Source: Cyanobacteria bacterium UBA8803 (GTDB lineage Bacteria > Cyanobacteriota > Cyanobacteriia > Cyanobacteriales > Coleofasciculaceae). From it: 6,402 bases of DNA. The notes under the pieces were generated by a model, which worked only from the letters and a program-made list of their open reading frames with translations, was not told the origin of the DNA and ran no database searches. Below are positions 4,459-6,402 of this stretch, piece after piece. Both the position numbers and the translations under genes were made by a program. The DNA lies in NCBI GenBank assembly GCA_003505715.1, contig DNXU01000477.1, positions 1,464 through 7,865 on the forward strand, written 5' to 3'. Position 1 is the stretch's first letter; each line of letters begins with the position of its first letter.

Positions 4459-6402
4459 TTACCTGTGACCCCCTTTTATCCCCAACTTCCGATAACTCTT
4501 AATCAACTCCTGCAGCCGCAATCTTAACTGCTGAATATTTGGCCTTACAGAACCATAACGCCAGCGCACATAAGCCTGAGAAATCTCTTCAATCACCTCA
4601 GCCGCAGCAGGTGACTGATGTTGGCGCATACTACTGGCATATTCTAAAGGAGTTTGTGCTGGATGCTTAACATACCCTTTACCCCCCGAAACCTTCAGCA
4701 TTTGCTGATAAAGGCTTTCCATGGGCGGTAATTTAGACAACCACCAACGGTAGCGCCAGTATTGCAACTGTTCCCAAGCCAGCCAACCGATAAAACCAAC
4801 CGCGATCGCTAAAATCAAACCCGCAAAAAAACCACCCCAACCCCCAGAAACCATCATCCATAACCAAACCACCACGCCAAGTAGCGCACCTACGATCCAA
4901 TTCCACAACTCACCTATAAAACTGGTAACCGGGGAAGGCAACCAACCCGCGACCCACTTCCAAAACTGGCGTAAGACGCCAAAGGTCTCAATCTCTTCCA
5001 CACTTTGGGGAATCAGTTCGTGACTGGGAATGGGATCGAAGGTAAACCAGCCGTATTCCGGAAAATACACCTCGGTCATGGCATAGGCATCGGTATTTTT
5101 GACGATATACAGTCCGGTGAAGGGATTAAATTGACCCGTCCCAAACCCAACCACTAACCGGGCTGGAATACCAATGGAACGCAGCATAATAGTTAAGGCT
5201 GTGGAGAAGTGATCGGGGTAACCTCCTTCGTATTTAAAGAGAAAAGCTTCTACCAAGTCTTCGTTTTCCCCTAAAAAGGGCAAGCCTAAGGGGTCTTGAG
5301 GTATCTGGTAGCGTTGCTTGAGGGCTTGAGCTAAATATAGGGCTTTCTCATAAGCTGAGGTAATGGGTTTGGGCGAAGTGGCTAAGAGTTGTTCGGTCTT
5401 TTGCCGGACCTTGTCAGCAATTTCGGGAGGAACGTCGAGATAGTAATTGGTAATCGTTTTGGGGTATTTATTAGGTGCCCGTTGCAGCAAGGTGCGATCG
5501 CGGAACGGCACTTCGGAAATCACCGTGTAGGTGAGTCCCTCCATTAACTCCAACGGCGATCGCAAACTGCCTTCGGTATCTATCCCTACTTCCCGCGTTG
5601 GAAAATAGAGTTCTTTGGGATAGGCCAAAGCGGGAATGATATTCGGCAGTTCCGATACTGCCGTGTAACTTTGAATGACCTGTTTAGTACGAGCGATGTT
5701 AAAGGTGGTGGGATAAAGTTGGAACCGATAAGACCATGGCGGTCGAGTCACCTCCATCACCCGATTCTCGCGAGAAATTTCCCATCCCTGACCCGTGTAG
5801 CGGTCAAATGCCTGCACCCGCCAAAATCCTGGTGATTGGGAACGCACTCGCAAGACGACTTTAGGTTTTAGTTCGCCCCGTAAGTTTTGGTTAATCTTAC
5901 TGCCAAAGCCGTAGTAAAATGTATCGTCCATCTTACCAGGGCCGCTGCTGCCGTCTTGCCCGCTGCCATTGCCGCGATCGCCATCTCGCCCATATCCAGG
6001 ATTAACAATACCGCGATTATTGCCCTCAAAATTAGTTCGTTCGCCCAGATCCATCGGCGCACTGACTGGAAAGGTTTGGAGTTGATAGCCGGGGAACCGA
6101 GGCATCAGGGCAAAAATTACCAAACCCAACCCGACTATAACCAGCAGGAATAGAGTTAAGCGTTTGGGTGAAAGCGGTGAGGAATTCTTAAATTTTGGGC
6201 GGGACGGTTGGCGTCTTGGTTGAGGGGATATACCCAGGCGCGACTGGTAGTCGAGGACGAGTACTGGCAGAGCGATCGCTAAAAATACCAATAACAGTGG
6301 CGCAAAGGCTAGAGTCTGGCTCAACGTACCTGCCACACCCAACAGAATCAGCCCAATCACCATCGAATACCCTAAATCTTTGCGGCGGGGCAAGTCAAAG
6401 CT
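4459..6402 (-). CDS. TgpA-like membrane transglutaminase-fold protein, catalytically degenerate, 5' end outside window
   Basis: The frame is open to the window edge. The first possible start inside is a TTG at 6391-6393 without a ribosome binding site, so the gene probably begins upstream; residue numbers here count that TTG as 1 (644 aa). Transmembrane helices lie at about 8-27, 29-48 and 79-98 (the tail of a DUF3488-type membrane region). Then follow a Gly/Asp-rich linker (about 124-157), a large periplasmic beta region (about 160-320), the transglutaminase core (about 345-460), two more helices (about 494-515 and 519-540) and a DUF4129-like C-terminus (about 556-625, with AQTPLEYA and YVRWRYG). 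In active relatives the core has GxCxxF, a DAHAWxEV His and a DP Asp. Here it reads GYPDHFS (Pro393), TDAYAMTEV (Tyr437) and FDP (Asp453), so Cys and His are gone. No stop or frameshift is seen. It is probably a maintained pseudoenzyme acting in the envelope. TgpA homologues often lie beside MoxR ATPase and DUF58 genes, which cannot be checked here. Confidence 0.88.
   Translation of the reverse strand, partial: SFDLPRRKDLGYSMVIGLILLGVAGTLSQTLAFAPLLLVFLAIALPVLVLDYQSRLGISPQPRRQPSRPKFKNSSPLSPKRLTLFLLVIVGLGLVIFALMPRFPGYQLQTFPVSAPMDLGERTNFEGNNRGIVNPGYGRDGDRGNGSGQDGSSGPGKMDDTFYYGFGSKINQNLRGELKPKVVLRVRSQSPGFWRVQAFDRYTGQGWEISRENRVMEVTRPPWSYRFQLYPTTFNIARTKQVIQSYTAVSELPNIIPALAYPKELYFPTREVGIDTEGSLRSPLELMEGLTYTVISEVPFRDRTLLQRAPNKYPKTITNYYLDVPPEIADKVRQKTEQLLATSPKPITSAYEKALYLAQALKQRYQIPQDPLGLPFLGENEDLVEAFLFKYEGGYPDHFSTALTIMLRSIGIPARLVVGFGTGQFNPFTGLYIVKNTDAYAMTEVYFPEYGWFTFDPIPSHELIPQSVEEIETFGVLRQFWKWVAGWLPSPVTSFIGELWNWIVGALLGVVVWLWMMVSGGWGGFFAGLILAIAVGFIGWLAWEQLQYWRYRWWLSKLPPMESLYQQMLKVSGGKGYVKHPAQTPLEYASSMRQHQSPAAAEVIEEISQAYVRWRYGSVRPNIQQLRLRLQELIKSYRKLGIKGGHR

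Noticed and set aside
5887..6153. Plus-strand 88-codon Ala/Ile-rich frame opposite the transglutaminase-like gene
   Set aside because: It lies opposite the Gly/Asp-rich linker of the real gene; antisense of GGN and GAN codons gives this composition. No start signals are seen.
6391..6393. TTG as the true start of the transglutaminase-like protein
   Set aside because: The frame stays open to the window edge (codons for Ser-Phe-Asp before it), there is no ribosome binding site, and TgpA-like proteins normally carry more membrane helices upstream. It is more likely an internal Leu codon.

Overview
The window looks like cyanobacterial chromosome. The octamer GCGATCGC (HIP1, hugely over-represented in many cyanobacterial genomes) occurs eight times in 6.4 kb. 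The intergenic regions carry short palindromic and low-complexity repeats of the kind scattered through filamentous cyanobacterial genomes, and every protein has a cyanobacterial flavour. No rRNA, tRNA, CRISPR array, transposase or phage gene is visible. The genus cannot be fixed from sequence alone.

Layout. (1) At 92-442, minus strand, is a small protein with a clear Sec signal peptide and an unknown mature domain. (2) It is divergent from a MarR-family repressor gene at 575-1039. The 132-bp gap between them holds two near-identical 18-bp inverted repeats and a third degenerate copy, which are strong candidates for the MarR operators. (3) Next, on the plus strand, are an S8 subtilisin-like protease with an intact Asp-His-Ser triad and an unusual multi-helix membrane tail (1086-2849), and a 74-residue OB-fold-like protein that overlaps it by 4 bp (2846-3070). 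The three plus-strand genes are close enough to be one transcription unit, so the MarR protein may control the protease pair as well as the secreted protein. (4) A REP-like palindrome (3106-3131) separates that unit from a PAS plus receiver-domain protein lacking any kinase module (3171-4232). (5) The convergent gap 4233-4458 is mostly repeats: a 102-bp element with 29-bp imperfect terminal inverted repeats that looks like a MITE, an 8-bp tandem repeat inside it, and a separate 11-bp-arm hairpin. (6) From 4459 to the window edge, minus strand, is a TgpA-like membrane protein with a transglutaminase fold and a C-terminal DUF4129-like segment. Its 5' end lies outside the window.

The observation most worth following is that the transglutaminase domain has lost two of its three catalytic residues: Pro stands at the Cys position and Tyr at the His position, while Asp remains. 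Yet the reading frame is intact and the fold motifs are well kept, so it looks like a maintained pseudoenzyme, not a decaying gene. The second is the MarR operator cluster and the regulon it implies: a secreted small protein and a membrane-anchored protease. No defence system or other large novel cassette is evident, and most of the window is ordinary cyanobacterial chromosome.
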